A DNA stretch of 64,000 nucleotides from Chalara sp. BL73 (lineage: Eukaryota; Ascomycota; Leotiomycetes; Helotiales), in assembly GCA_918026815.1 (NCBI GenBank), contig CAKJVC010000012.1, positions 2,108,001 to 2,172,000 on the forward strand. Reading direction: 5' to 3'. A model generated the notes under the pieces. The model did not search any database, was not told where the DNA came from, and saw only the letters and a program-made list of their open reading frames with translations. Shown here piece by piece: positions 22,967 through 35,968 of this stretch; position 1 is the first letter of the stretch; each line of letters begins with the position of its first letter. Made by a program: the position numbers and the translations under genes.

Positions 22967-25034
22967 GAATTCTCTATGTATATGGAAATATGTATATTAT
23001 GGCATGGCTGGCGTTAGATATCGGGATCGCATACAGAAAGACTCAATCTGTAGTTAGAACTTTCCACCCCTTCAGGTGATGTGTTTTGCAAGACAATGAA
23101 ATGTGCAATAACTCTGTCGGACTTAGCGAGTCGATAGAAGCATAGCAATGGAATCTTCAAGAATGAACTATTACTGCTCCTGGTCGAATATCAAGCAGTT
23201 CTCAACAATAGCAGAGCAACCATATACTGGAAACAAAGCTTTGCAGAAGATGAAGTTAACGTGCGAGCAAAGTGTGAATACCTCTGAACTGATTTGTTCT
23301 GTGCTACTGGTCAGAAGTATTCTTGCATTTTATTATCGTCGCTACCTTTGCCTCTAGGACAATACATCTCTCCCATAATCAAATCAACATGTGCCAACGT
23401 ACAAATTTAGATTTCCGGTATCGACTCCCTCATTTGTATATCATCCTCTCCACTGTCTCCAACTACCAACATCTGAAGCTGTGTTCTTATTTCGCTGGCG
23501 TAAATACTGTGAACGTGTGATTGCGTGTCTGACATATTAGTCTTAAACTCAGACTCTAGTGCATCTCTCTCAGTACGTAATTCGACTAATCTTTAAGTCG
23601 GACGGGCGCGTTGCTCCAGCGCTGGTTACCAACTGCCCGCTCCCTTTCTCCCGGACCCATTCGAGGAATGTTCGGGAAAGCAGCAAGCGTAGATTGTGTA
23701 AAAGGCCGCGGGGCAGTGCCTAAGCTCTAGAAAGAAACAACGTCTTGAGTAAAGGGACTATTCGTAGTGGAGGATTGAAGCGGAGGACCGTTTCTGGTGA
23801 GAGGATCACTGCTGTTGTGGCTAATCTAGGAGGAAGTCAATAAGGCTTCCTCTTGCAAAAATTCAGGATCGAATGTGGTGTTAACGGTTGTGAAATGAGA
23901 TAATCGATCGTTTCTGCCAACTCGATGGGGATTCGTGATGTGAGGTGAGCCGTCATCGGGGAATGTCATATGAATCGTGAGGTGGATTTCCACAGAGACT
24001 TGATAGGCCACCAGATGGCAGTTCATGTCCTCAAGTGGAAGCTATATCGACAGAATAATCAAGGAGATAAATGGGATACAGTATGTTATTATAGATAATT
24101 TTCAACGGACTCCAAGAAAAGAATCTCATGCTCAACCACAACTAGCGGCCAGAGAAGTGAGGATGCTGTGACAACGAAAGGTTCCGAGGGAAGCGGGAAA
24201 TGAGGACCCTCAAATTGGTCGCTTGTACAATTTGCAGCGCTGTCTTATCGTTGCATATATCCAGTACCATCGTTATATTCCACATTCACTAGAGGCGAAA
24301 TCAAGTCCCAAATGTGCGAATAACGAGTATCATGGCAGAAGCTTGCCATTCCATCTCGACTTGGTTGTTTAGTGCTTCTAAGGTTCTTTATATTTTATCT
24401 TCGTTATGCAGGTATTGCCTTTCCTCAGACATCAATTTTCACTTCTCGTACATATATGCATATTCGCTTAGCGAGCTCCCCCTTTTCTCTGGTTGTAGTG
24501 GAATCTCAACTTATCATTCTTTACCACTAAAGCCGCCCGTACAATCTCTAAATCATACTACAATAAGCAAATAAACTTGGAAAATGAGGACTCTTTGGCA
24601 GACATATGATGTACGATGAGCTGATACGTGGAACAGGCCGTCTTTGTGGCCCTCCAAAAGGAATGCTGGAAAGGTGCAGTCTAGATATCCATTGCACATT
24701 TATCCCTCTCACCTTCTTCTACTCGGCCACTATGCTCGCCTTTCCAAAATTGCAACATCCCAAACCCATGTCATGGGGTTCTCAAAACGTTGAGAGAAGG
24801 ACGAGGACAGTTGTTCCAGGATAAGCACGTGACTAAGATCTAATCTAATCTTTGGCCCCACATCCAACTTCACTTTGCATCGCGGGGTCGAAAAAAAGTC
24901 TGGGAAGCCTCCTTCACAGCTCCAGACCAGGGATCATATCTCAAAAACCCTCCCGCTTGTCTCCAGCCATCCAAGTCATACGCGCATTACAAAGAAGCTT
25001 CCCCATCATCAGAGAAACCTTTTAAAACGACACA
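22967..25034. other. Intergenic region with doubtful small frames
   Basis: About 2 kb. A minus-strand frame at 23826-24026 (66 codons, ATG) reads like protein but resembles nothing known. Other frames are shorter or contradictory. The stretch from 24830 to 25034 is CT/AC-rich and is the likely TRM112 promoter and leader. Confidence 0.5.
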
Positions 25035-25506
25035 ATGAAGCTCCTAACCCTCAACTTCCTAACCTGCGCGGTCAAGGCGTGTAAATCCTCCTCCGCCTCC
25101 TTCCCCCTCCACCCCAAGAACTGCGAGCTCGTCTCCGACACGCTGGCTCCCAACCCAAAACTACTCGCAAACATCCTGCCGCGCCTCGACTGGGCCGCAT
25201 TATCCACCATCGCGCTTGAGGTAAGGTTTCCCCGTTCCCTTTCCCCCTGCTCTTCTCCTACCAGCCGTTCTGGCATAGAAATTAGACAGAGGCTGACGCG
25301 CATAACAGTTAAACCTCCCAGCCCTCCCGGAAAATGCGCCCTCGCCCGAGAGCCTGGCGGAAAACGAGCAATTGACGAAAGATCTGCATAGCCTGTTGCT
25401 GGAGACCCAGATTAGTGAGGGGGCGCTGGTGTGTGCGAATTGTGGGCACGAGTATGCGATCAAGGAGGGGATAGCGAACTTCCTGCTGCCGAACCATTTG
25501 GTTTGA
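25035..25506 (+). CDS. TRM112: Multifunctional methyltransferase activator Trm112
   Basis: Zinc-finger partner that activates tRNA (Trm9, Trm11), rRNA (Bud23) and release-factor (Mtq2) methyltransferases. Exons are 25035-25220 and 25309-25506 (intron 88 bp), giving 127 residues. The N-terminus MKLLTLNFLTCAVKAC and the C-terminal zinc-ribbon half (LVCANCGHEYAIKEGIANFLLPNHLV) are diagnostic. The four zinc ligands are C11 and C16 in the N-terminal part, and the CANC pair near the end. The DUF343 central region is interrupted by the single intron after LSTIALE. The length matches fungal Trm112 (about 125-135). It is convergent with SET1, whose stop is about 860 bp downstream. Confidence 0.95.
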
Positions 25507-26361
25507 GCTGATCGTGTATAATTTTGGCTTTAAGAAGGGGAATCTAGAAGGTGGAAAGAAGAGGTTGAGGATTTAGTATCTGGGGAAGAAGGTATGAGGT
25601 AGGAGGAGAGGAGGGACATAAAGGAAAGGAAGAATGAGCAGATGTGCGCTGATACCCAGATTTTGTGCGAAGAAGATTTGGGAGATATCTTGACAAGTAG
25701 GCATGAGCATGGAGTCTGGCGTAGAAAATGGATATAGCATTATGGGCTTTGCCAAAAGAGGATTAGATATCAAGCTACAAGATCAAATTGAGCAGGCATC
25801 TTGAACACCATTTTGTTTAGCTACCTTTCGTTGGGTCATTGCTAGAGAACCTAGGAAGGATGAACAAATAAGCGCCTTATCTGCTAAACAGACAAGCACA
25901 TTTCATTTTCAGGGAAAAAGTGACCATGCTTCACATAAAACAATTTAGCAAATCTCTGCACAATCCTCTATTCTGCCATGCTATATGCACCGGTATCTTC
26001 ATCCTTGGCTTGCCAGTCCCATTACTGGTCGCGCCTATCTACTCATACAAGGCCCCTCACTCCATCTGAATAATCACTTTTGGCTCGCCTCCTCAAAGCC
26101 CCGGCTAGCAGAGAGAAGCCTCTCCATTCCAGAAATCTGTATTAGACAGTATAAAAGGTTTGCTCAAAAAACGCCTGTGCAAAAGACTCGGTTGAAAAGA
26201 GTACATTTTTCCCGCCCAGCCCAACCTCCGTTTCTGGTAATGCATCGCGTTGAAGAACTCCGGAGAAAATAGTGTTTGTGCAAATGTACCGTGACAATGC
26301 TGCCGGGCCCGAAGTAAAGCCAACCCTTACAATGCTGTTGATGTAGGACAAAAGAAATGTA
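25507..26361. other. Region between convergent TRM112 and SET1
   Basis: About 850 bp holding the two 3' ends. Frames such as 25985-26272 (+) are short and look like chance. Confidence 0.6.
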
Positions 26362-29300
26362 TTAGTTGAGAAAGCCTTTACATGCCGCTGTCCCGCAAAG
26401 ACATGGAATTCGGTCTGTGCTTCCGATCTCGCGCTCAAATTTGTAGTCGTAGGTGAGTTCTTCGTCTATGTCATGTTAGTGCTGAGTCTAAATAATGATA
26501 TGAAACGGAGCTTACTTTGACCGATATCGCGCAATGCGTAAATGACAATCCGTTTGCTCTTCTCCACTGTAATGATCTTGGCGGTACAGTTTGGCATGCA
26601 ACTATGGTTGATAAAGCGGGCAATGCCTCCCTTTTTTGTTGCATCTATCACAGTATTCTCATCAATTCTGAACAGATAACTGCTTCCGATACCACTCTTA
26701 AGGTAACGGTGCTCACGGAGATCTGCAACTTGTTGCCGAACCTTCTCACCGACGTATTCAATGATCATATCGTTCATCGGAATATTCTCCATGGCATAGA
26801 GTCCCCAGTTGTGAATTGCCGAGCGTGCAAATTTCACAGGTTTTTTCCGTTTCTTGAGTTGATTAAAGCTAAGTAGATCAGCATCGGCACCAAGCGTCTT
26901 CTTCTGATCGTTAAGATCGGCGGCGATGCGACGGTCTCTGGCACGATTCGATCGAGAGTTCCCTTTCGCGCGTGCTTTTTCGGCGGCGATCTTCAATGCT
27001 TCAGCAGCTTCCGCAGCAGCGTCTTTCCCAGCCTTTGCAGCTTGAGCTTGACGCTCCTCACGTGCCTTCTGTACCTTGATGCGATGTGGTAGATAGAGCG
27101 ACTTCTCAGAATTGAGAATCTTTTTGATCCCTTCTGTTCGAGCACAACCAGTTGAGTTGGGTACATAGTAGCCCTCAACTGTAGTATCACTCGTCACAAG
27201 TCCTCTGTAACCATTTCGGTTCAGTGCCTTGACCTCATCCTGTCTCCAACTGAAAGTTTCCGCATCACCGACAATCATTGCGGCTACATCGAAAGTCTTT
27301 ACAGCCGAAGGCGCATCTTCCTCATCCTTGAGCATATTTTGGAGTCCGTTCATGTCCAAAATGTTCGAGAAATCATCGTCTACCGTTGCTCGAGGAGTGA
27401 TCCCTGACATGCCCCATTCAACAGATGTTTCAACTGGCAGAGTCTCAGTAATTTCTTCTTCCCACTCTGAAACATCTTCTGAAGGACCGCGAAGAAGCTC
27501 CTCTTCGTAAATTCCCTCAACTTCCCGTTTTCGTGCTTCTCGCTCCTCGAAAATTTGTTTCTTAGACTTCTTTTTAGATTTAGACTTGGCGGCTTTCTTC
27601 TTAGCCATGACGACGGTTTCCATCATGGCATCAAGGTCGCCCATCGGTGTATCTTCAGTGTCTGCGGATAATGGGAACTCTCGCTCGATTTTCTCTGCAT
27701 CTATACCGAATAACTCTTCGTCTGTCTTCTTCTGGCGTTTCAAGGCAACTTCTACGTGCAGGTCGAGTTTTCTCTTCTTCGTTGGTAGGGTCGGATCTGC
27801 TACAGCAAAGTTGGCTTCACTCATAGAATCTTCATCCCGGGTGTCCACCGAGTCGCCCTCGTCTTTGATCTGGTCTCTTAGATCAGATTCGTCATCAGAT
27901 GCCTCATCATCAGTACTCATGCGACTATGTGGGCGAGATTCTGGCTCCTCGGTATCACGTCCTCTGGATCTGTCTTCAACATCGTCATCAGAATCTTCAT
28001 CATCGCTCTGAAAGAGGCGGTGATGCAAAGGCCGAACAAAAGCTTTCCCAGGTCGGACTCTACCATAAGGGTCTTTGAAGCCAACATTAGGTTTCTTGCT
28101 GCCGCCCTTGATTTTACGGATTCTAGGAAGTGCATTGATGTTCAGACGTCCGGGGCCCGTGAGCTGACGATCAGAAGGGTCTGCACGAGAGTTGGGTGTA
28201 CCAATCGCAGAGCTCCCTTCTCGGTCATCATCTTCGTGAGTGAATGGCAACTTCGCATCTCGAGGATCAGCAATATTCAACTTGCGTCTTTTCGCTGCAT
28301 GATTCATAGGGTCCATGAAGTTGTGAAGGAATGGCGCTGCAATCTTCGTTTTGATGTTCCGTAGAAGCTGGTCCTTGAGGTCTCTCCGGATAACCTCAAT
28401 AGCTTCCCTCGCAGGATCAAAATTTTTGGCTCTCTCTCTCTTCTCGTCCTCGAGATCGGCTTCGGCCTCTTTCTTTCGATCGATTTCATCCTGCTTGTCT
28501 CTCGCAACCATCGATGGATCAAGGGGAACTGAGCTTCGATCATATCTCCGTGGGTAATCTGAGGAACGATTTTGGTAGGAGCCACGTTGAAAGGAACTGC
28601 GGCGCATTCCACTAGTCCCATATGGTCTCCTTTCCATAATCATCGTGTAGGTGAAGAAAGGAGTTTTATGAACAGATCTATAACAAGCCTCCATGTCATC
28701 CCTGCCGGTTGTATTGTTCTCGAAAATGATGTAGTACCCAGTTCTATCCAATCTTACGTCCTCTGCATGAAATGTTCTGATTCGTTTTTTCATATGCACA
28801 ATGGTCGTAGGTAGTACGGGAACTGATTCTTTCGAGACAAATATGTAGGGTTCGACTGGAAGTTGTTCGGCCACGGGCTCGTCTTCGATGAGTTGAAGTG
28901 CCCGTGGCTTGCTCGGCGCATTAGTTACCGGACTTGAGGGATTCGGTGTAACGAACTGCCTGAATGGTGCTCGGTTCGCATACGCGGCAGGACCTTTGGG
29001 GGCGGTTGGCGGAGGCCCAGAGAATTTGACGGACTCTGTAGGTTTCGCGGCTATGGCGGGCTTTGGAAGTTGGGGAAGGGCAGGTATTTGGCTCGCCTTT
29101 ATCTTCTCTTCTAGCATACGGCTACTCTTATTTCCATCCGGATCGAACTCAACCTTGATAATTTGGCCCCCCATTTGATGACCATTTCCAGCGCGCACAG
29201 CCTTCTTCGCTGCCTCGATTGCCGGCATGAACTTAACACCCTTGAGAAACTTAGGATCTCTGTATCTAAATGTAGCAAAACCCATGAAGCTGCCAGTGTC

Positions 29301-30309
29301 TGGATGCATCTTGTTACTACTTTCTGCAATCTCCCCGAAACCTCCAAAGTAGGCCGTCAACTGGGTGAAGTTGAAAAGAGGATCGAAACCTGTGACAACG
29401 ATTTGGGTTGGCGGACCAGGACCGATTGATGTCTTTGGATCATAATGGTAGGGTCGAACGAGATACGCCACATGGCGTAAGCGTGATTTTGGTAGGTGGA
29501 AGTCGGTATTAATGTAGCTAAGCCGTCCATTCTTTAATCGTGGGTCCGCCGGGGGAGCGTCATCTTCCTGCAAGTCATTAGCCAGACGTTTCTCACATTT
29601 AGATGACGCTCCCCAACAGATTATGTATACGTACCAAACCAAACTCCCTATATGTAGCTTTTGCCTTTTTCTTCTCACTCGTGCTCAGGGTCTTGCTGAG
29701 AAGTGGATCGCTTTCCTTGATATTTCCTTTTACACTTTGATTTGGATCTCGGGCAAGAATTCGCGGTTCTGAGGACTGCAAAGGAGAAGATGGTTGGTGC
29801 GACTGTGTGACACTATCGTGAAGGGCATTATTGTTGGCGAAACCACTCGTATTGGTCACCTGTGTGCCTATTTTGTATTGGCTCGGACTCGTAGTACGAC
29901 TTGGAGAGGAGTCTATATTCGTTAAGGGTGTCAGATTGCTAACATTCCGAGATGTGCCAAATGCCGACATATTCGATTGTTGTGCTGGTGCGCTGAAGAC
30001 TGAAGATACAGTGCTTGAATGCGAACTGGCTGATCCGACGCCGTTCAGTATATCGCCAGGTGAAGATTCGTTGTCTTCTGCTAGAGGAGCAACAGTATCT
30101 ATGCTGTGATTATTGCTCTCTCCTGCAGAGCGGACCGAGCCAGCATCGTCAATTCGAGAAGTAGTATAGACCACTTGAATGTCAGCAGGTGTGCGTGTGC
30201 TTGGTGACTCCAACGTGTGTGGTTTTGACTTGACTCTCTCTTTTGCCCTCTCCTTGGCAGCTTTTGGTGCAGCTGGAAAGAACTGCGCAAAGCTGGCCGC
30301 GCGAGACAT
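26362..30309 (-). CDS. SET1: Histone H3 lysine-4 methyltransferase, catalytic subunit of COMPASS
   Basis: Methylates H3K4 in the nucleus as part of the COMPASS complex. Exons are 30309-29635, 29567-26516 and 26465-26362 (introns 67 and 50 bp), giving 1276 residues, as usual for fungal Set1. A Ser-rich disordered N-terminus leads to the Set1 RRM (about residues 279-375, [23 protein letters not shown] split here as two motifs: [10 protein letters not shown] and [11 protein letters not shown]). A second RRM-like region follows. Then comes a long acidic and basic disordered centre, the n-SET region ([29 protein letters not shown]), and the SET domain: [16 protein letters not shown], the SAM-binding [11 protein letters not shown], and LTYDYKFE. 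The post-[16 protein letters not shown] ends the protein. The last intron lies just before the ELTYDY motif. The start is the first ATG in frame. Confidence 0.96.
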
Positions 30310-31778
30310 CGTTGGACAATGATCGATCTACCTCAACCTCCAGCGTCCGACCATCATCTCTGGTATGATATGGAGAGTGCGACTGCATGCAGGGGAAAGG
30401 CGATGGCGATAGCCAGGTACGCGCAAAAAATCAAGGGGATGATGCACGCGACTACGATTCGAGAACGGACGGGGGAGTCTCGAGCTAAGGAGGAGCAGCA
30501 GCTGATTCGAATGTGGTCGCAAATACAGAGTATCGATGAAGGCTATGATGCTTATCGATGGAAAGAAGGGTAGCTGGGCGTAGAGGTGGTAGTCTTGTGG
30601 TTGTGGTTATGGGTTTGTGGTAGGGCTTGGAGGAGACGAGGTTCGTGGTTCATTCCTCTTTGCTCGGCAGCGCTAGTCCATTCTAGGCCAACTCTAAATC
30701 AAGGAGTTGAGTGCTGCATCACAACAACAATTCTAATAATACTAATAATAATAATAATAACCACATGTATTTTTTTTTTATTCATTGAGTATTATATGTA
30801 TCATTTCTTGTTCACATTTCTTCTCCCCAGAAAACTAACCACTCTTTGTTTCCTTCCACAACAACACTTCATTTCTTTTGAATTGCTTCAGGATCCACTA
30901 TTGTTCTTTTACGGATCCAGGTTCAATCATATTGATTGACTGTCTGGTTCAGATCCACTTGCGTCACCGATTTCGAAATTGCCTAAAACGCGACCAGGTC
31001 GCGAACATAGGGGAAAATTCGCTTTTATGTTCGCTCCACGCGCGTTGTTTATTCAACTCAAATTCACCAGATATTTTGTCATTTCGAGCCAAAAAGCGTG
31101 TTTTCGCCGTCAGCCTTAGGGCATCTTGTTGTCACGTCAAGACAGCCCCTGAGTTGAGATTGGCAATCGCTTAAAGAACCTGCATTGTCATCCAATCGAT
31201 TCCAGCTATAAGTGTTTTGATGTTTTCATTTGCTATGTTATTCATATCGCGCTCCCTCTTGTTTGCTATGCCCTTTCGATTCCCGAGGTAGTTTGATGAC
31301 TCCATGCCTCGCCGACTTATCTAGCAGTAAGTTTAGCACTTCAGATTTTATATTTCACTTTGTCATCGCATGAAAGCGTTCGTGGATAAAAGGTTATCGC
31401 ATAATCGCTTAGAACTACCTTGCAGCTCCAATGGGTCTTTCATGTAGTAGACAAGGTTAGAGCTGCCCATTCGAGGAGCTTAGGGACATAGACGTAGCAC
31501 AAGAAGGAAATTCTCATTTAAGATACTGCCAGATATGTCTGGATTGAATGAGTAGTTGACTGGTGCACTCTCCATCATGCTGTAAGATATTACATGTGGG
31601 CACTCCGTGTTCATCGCACGTGGTCGACAGTATGTGGCGCTTCGCTTATCCAAATGTTAGGCAACTTGTGTCTACACCCAAACATTTCGGACTAGTCAGC
31701 CAAGTTTGAGACCAGTATCTGTTTAGAGCTTAGAGCACTGATATAATAAGCCACCGTCGATATTTGATGTGACTGAGC
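30310..31778. other. Region upstream of SET1, with a TAA microsatellite
   Basis: Holds the SET1 promoter and leader. Plus-strand frames (30319-30573, 30586-30939) show no family resemblance and overlap the leader. Beyond 31200 the sequence is AT-rich and empty. Confidence 0.5.
30734..30760 (+). repeat. (TAA)n microsatellite
   Basis: An interrupted trinucleotide run of nine TAA-type units followed by a nine-base T run at about 30771-30779. It lies in the upstream region of SET1 and would be length-polymorphic. Confidence 0.8.
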
Positions 31779-33423
31779 ATGGATATATACAGGCCATTGT
31801 GCGATTCCGACGAGATTCGGCTGCTGTGTCTTCAGCCTCGTTCATCGAGCCATGAATCAGAAATCGTTTGTTCTCTCCGTCATGTTCAGCTCTCGGACTA
31901 TCCAGAGCGTGAGGTTTTGTCCTACATGTGGGGGACGACAGGTTCAGCCAAGGCTGTCCACCTTGAAGGACACCTGTGTATCGTTAAGGAGAATTTGAGG
32001 ACCGCCTTGGAGTATTTGAGGTTCTAAACACGAGACTCGAGTGCTTTAGATTGATGCCCTTTGTAATAATCAGCACGATATTTACGAGCGCAATCACTAG
32101 GTTACTTAAATAGCTGAAATCTACAAGCAGGCTCTTAACGTAGTTGCTTGGCTTGGATGCCTAGAAGATTTCTAATATCTACTTGACGCTTCTTCAGGTG
32201 GCCATACTAGAATCGGCTCTGGATTTTACAGGAGTTAGTTTTGGCTAGAGATATAGTTGCGCAATTTGGGGGAGAAACTTTCAACTGGAAATATCTGCGG
32301 GACTTCATGTATGAGGCAAATTAGGTTATCAGGAACCGCAAACCTACCGTAGGGAGATTTAGTCTATAACTAAACAAATATTGGAAACTATGCCCTCGAG
32401 ACTTCTCCGAGAATGGACAGAAGCTCACGAGTATTACTATTATGGATATAAACCTGGAACATTATATGACCTATGCTTTCGCTATGTTAGCTGTGACTCC
32501 AAAGAGTCATAAAGACGAGGTTTTTGGCTGCTCGGAATTGCCCCATAGTGTTGCCAAGAAGCTGTACCCGTAGATTATTCTCTATCGATGTATGAAATAG
32601 CCGCGTATGTTCTAGAACATCGTTTTACTTGCCACGTCTACGAAATCCAGGAAGGATCGGTTAAGAGCTCGAAAGGCCTTTTGGAAAGCGCAATATTCAG
32701 AGCTGCTCGGTCTTTCACCAGATCATGAACATCCAGTGGACTGAGACCTCATTTTCAACGGTCGATAACTACGCCCAATTCGAGTGCTTGAATGATTAAG
32801 TTACTTCGATTATAATGCCGTTTCATAAAGGTGATGAAATTTCGAAGACAAATTCTCTAAGGACTAATGAGTCGAGATACTCGACTGAGCACAGTAAACC
32901 GCCTATAAATGATGAAAGCTAGGAGGTTCTGGCTTCCGAGAGGAAGCTTCCAATCCAAGTTGCCGCACAATTGCGAAGTCGAGTCTGCTTCATTCTTAAT
33001 ACAAACCGGCACGGCTTGCTTTCAGAGGCAAAGCATAACTTGACAAAAGAAGCATACCGCAATATGCTCAGCGGCATCACATTGTGCGGTATTCAAAGTA
33101 AAACCTGCGATGTAAGAAATACGCTAAAGGGGCATTCTCGCATAATTCTTAATTCACCCTCACCTGTAAGTTTCGTTCCATGGCGGAAATATTTTTCTTC
33201 CTCCCTCAAGCAACCAACAATGACATCGGTAGGGGACATAGTATGCTCCTTCACGGACTCCAATGTGCTGGCCGCCATTCATTTCTCAAACAGCTTTGGA
33301 GAATTTCTGGGAACTACACTCGATCTCTATGAGCCTTCTGTGCCTCCAAAAAAATGGTCAAACCTGGCACTAAGCACTTCTCAGCTATTCTTGAACTCGA
33401 CATCTCCGTCTTACACACACTAG
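31779..33423 (+). pseudogene. HET-domain (heterokaryon incompatibility) gene relic with C-to-T-type stops
   Basis: HET domains trigger incompatibility cell death in filamentous fungi. The frame starts at ATG 31779 with EIRLLCLQP and VLSYMWG (the LSYxWG motif). After 32027 the family continues in broken frames. IDALCNNQ (consensus IDALCINQ) is at about 32050, and ERNH-stop-VT-stop-IAEIYKQA then NVVAWLG at about 32085-32150. LWILQELVLARDIV is at about 32220, and GIAP-stop-CCQEAVPVDYS at about 32535-32575. The C-terminal SVGDIVCSFTDSNVLAA element is inside a frame open from 32971 to 33423. The stops TAG 32098-32100, TAA 32107-32109 and TAG 32546-32548 each fall where relatives have Gln or a polar residue. 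Each would be a Gln codon with T restored to C. At least one frame change occurs near 32510. Not functional as read. Confidence 0.85.
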
Positions 33424-34113
33424 CACGGAATCCAGCGATACGCCATAACCAGTCTTCGAAGATAGAGCCCATAGCCTGGAGTGCTGCCCAGAGATCGCAA
33501 AGTCAAATATCCGATGAAAATACGGCCCAATTCTGACTTCTTAGCTTTTTAGCGGGGATAAGTGGTTCTGATTACAATACCAATGCCTCAAGCTAGCACA
33601 TGCAGCAGCAGTCCAGAAAGCAGAGCTATAGTGCAGGTTATGGGTAAAACCCAACAAAATCTGCCATCCTGTCCGAGTATTTCCAGGCATATGAGCTGGA
33701 ATAGTTCTGTCGAGTTTTACAAGCTTCATCTGGAGGCGACAATCTTTCTAACCCAGTGGGGGAACTCCACGCAAGAGGGCGACTCGCACCCGTGCAACGT
33801 TCCCTACGAGAGCTGAAGCAGCAAGCATCCCATTGTACGCTTCTTGAGGATTGATTGAATTTGATAAATCCTCAAAATAGCTCAAAAATTGTCAACTCAT
33901 CTGAAGTACTGCGCTTTATAAGACAAAGAGAAGCAGCGAGCGTGGATGAGTAATATTTTTCGAATTGACAATCGTATCCTATAGACAGTGACAAATGAAT
34001 GGCGGAATCGGAAAGCTCCTAAACCTAGACAACATGCGAGGCTCTATCACCACAGGACACAAGTTGCGGTCATTGAAGATTTTTTAGCTGTTGATAGACT
34101 TCATTTCACAGAG
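33424..34113. other. Region between HET relic and GT8 gene
   Basis: Short frames only (33562-33816 + and 33541-33729 -). I see no gene; part may be the far 3' end of the HET relic. Confidence 0.5.
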
Positions 34114-35118
34114 CTATCGCCTATTTCCATAAAACTCCTCCATCTCATCCCTCACCTCCTTCCATCTCCGTCGCAATTCCGGCATCGTAGGTTCCAAAAC
34201 GCTTCCTTTAGTCCACAATTTCGAGTGCACACTCCTCACACCGCTTTGCACATCGTTTGCGTTCGGCAAATTAATATTCCACTCGTGCCTCAGCCTGGAC
34301 CACGGCATATTCCCATTCTCGCGATGCGCATAATTTAGAAGATTCTGTTCCGGATACGTGCTATCGAACCTCCCCTCCAGGATCAGCAAGGAGGCGTAAT
34401 AGGCGAAGAGTTGGAGGGAAGGCTGGAGGATGAAGAAGCCGGCGTTGAAATAAGGGAGCGTGAGTGGCGGGTAGGAGTGGATTATGTTTCGCACCTCGGG
34501 GAGTGTGGCGAAGAGGTAGGACGAAGGGAGGGAGGCTTCGTCTGGTTTGGTTGGGACGTTGGTGAGCGTTTTCAGAAGCGTGACGGCTGGGTCGGAGAAG
34601 ATTTTTTCAAGGGGCTTGAGCAAGAATGTGTCTGCGTCAAGAAAGAGGATTCGATCGTAGTCTGTTAGCTGAAATAGACGAAGCTTAACCATCACATCGC
34701 GCCAGCGTTCAGTTAGTGGCGACATCCACTTCAGATCTAGCTTCTCTACAACAACTATCGTTGCTCCTTCTCGCTCAAGGCGGTCTCGTTTCCATACCGG
34801 GACATCTGGAGTAACTAGGACGAGGAAAGTAATCGATTTTGAGCCTCCTGTCGAACTCGAGTGCAGGAGCTGGTAATTCAAGATTCGAGTGCTTAGCAAA
34901 TACGCATCAGAGTCAGGCGTTGTACTATTCGACGCTAACAACAGTGTCGCATAAGCAAGCTTAAATCCACTCTTCAGCGGATCAAGTCTCCATGCCGAAG
35001 CGTCATCCCGGAGAATCCACCAATTTATCACAAGAATCACGACGCCAGCAATCGAAACACCCTGCAAAAGCCTTGCAGGTCTAGAATTGGGCTGAAGGGT
35101 CCGCCCAAGAGAAGTCAT
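34114..35118 (-). CDS. GT8-family (glycogenin-like) glycosyltransferase, type II membrane protein
   Basis: Transfers a sugar from a nucleotide donor, probably in the Golgi or ER lumen. Single exon, 334 residues from ATG 35118. The codons upstream of it in the same frame lack an ATG. A signal anchor lies at residues 18-35 (LLQGVSIAGVVILVINWW). The GT-A fold follows with AYATLLLAS, then YLLSTRILNYQLL, VKLRLFQLTDYDRILFLDADTFLL carrying the metal-binding DxD (split here as YDRILFLDADTFLLKP), and FNAGFFILQPS, then the acceptor region with EQNLLNY. The C-terminus is basic. Relatives are fungal glycogenin-like or GNT1-like transferases of 330-380 residues. The donor and acceptor cannot be predicted. 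It is flanked by gene-poor stretches on both sides. Confidence 0.9.
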   Translation of the reverse strand: MTSLGRTLQPNSRPARLLQGVSIAGVVILVINWWILRDDASAWRLDPLKSGFKLAYATLLLASNSTTPDSDAYLLSTRILNYQLLHSSSTGGSKSITFLVLVTPDVPVWKRDRLEREGATIVVVEKLDLKWMSPLTERWRDVMVKLRLFQLTDYDRILFLDADTFLLKPLEKIFSDPAVTLLKTLTNVPTKPDEASLPSSYLFATLPEVRNIIHSYPPLTLPYFNAGFFILQPSLQLFAYYASLLILEGRFDSTYPEQNLLNYAHRENGNMPWSRLRHEWNINLPNANDVQSGVRSVHSKLWTKGSVLEPTMPELRRRWKEVRDEMEEFYGNRR

Positions 35119-35154
35119 GGCAAGAAAAAAAAAACATCGCTGAAAACAGACCAA

Positions 35155-35968
35155 GCAATGCAGATCCCCACTTGAAAGGACTGGGCTTCATATATAAACG
35201 CGACGTAAGAATAAATAATCGGCACTACGAAAGCTTGTACAACATCTTTCCATAACCATTACGACCCAAGTCCGTAAAGAGAAGAGAGCAGTGATAAGAT
35301 ATCCAATTGGAGAATTGGCGGTTTGGGGGGATGCCGACCTGGCATATTAGCCGTGATGCTTTTATCAACGAGAACCCCTCAGCACACGGTAGATCTCATT
35401 CCGTACAACGCGCCCCGTAGAGAGGCTTTGTGTCGATACATGCACCTCTGCTGGGTAATCGGCCTTCGTAAGTGTTTCCAAGAACTGCCATAATGGCTTT
35501 TAAATGTGGTTGTGGAGACGCTAGCCCCCAAATTTGTGAAGTTGCAACAAGCTTCTCGCTTGAGAGTGGGTATTTTCCGGGAAAGTTTTATTTTGCGGCG
35601 TCCCCTGTAGATATGATGTATTGACAGACATATGGAGGAAAAGTCGTTAAAAGCTGCTTTGCCAGCATAAGCACAATTTGTCTCTTGATACAAAACTCCT
35701 TGTAAAGCGTGAAACTAGCCTCCTGAGCGTTGATAATGTAAGTTAACGAATGAGGCTTGAGATACCTAACAGTATAAAAGTACAATAAGTTCCCCATTAG
35801 TCGTTCTCCATCAAATATTACATACGAGTAATTTTCCATGACTTAATCTTCACCAATCACCATCATAATAATCCGAGCTACTTTCTGAGCTGCTTTGAGA
35901 GACTGTATATCATATCCTGAACGCCATGCTACGAGCCCCCATCTAATACTTAGGTCATACAGTCTTAC
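35155..35968. other. Intergenic region with one doubtful minus-strand frame
   Basis: An 83-codon minus-strand frame at 35588-35839 (ATG, MENYSYVIFDGERLMG) reads like protein but is unknown and followed by another open frame (35379-35693). It could be an orphan or a relic. Confidence 0.35.

Noticed and set aside
27586..28364. Plus-strand frames of 140-145 codons opposite SET1
   Set aside because: Ser-rich antisense shadows of the acidic/basic middle of SET1.
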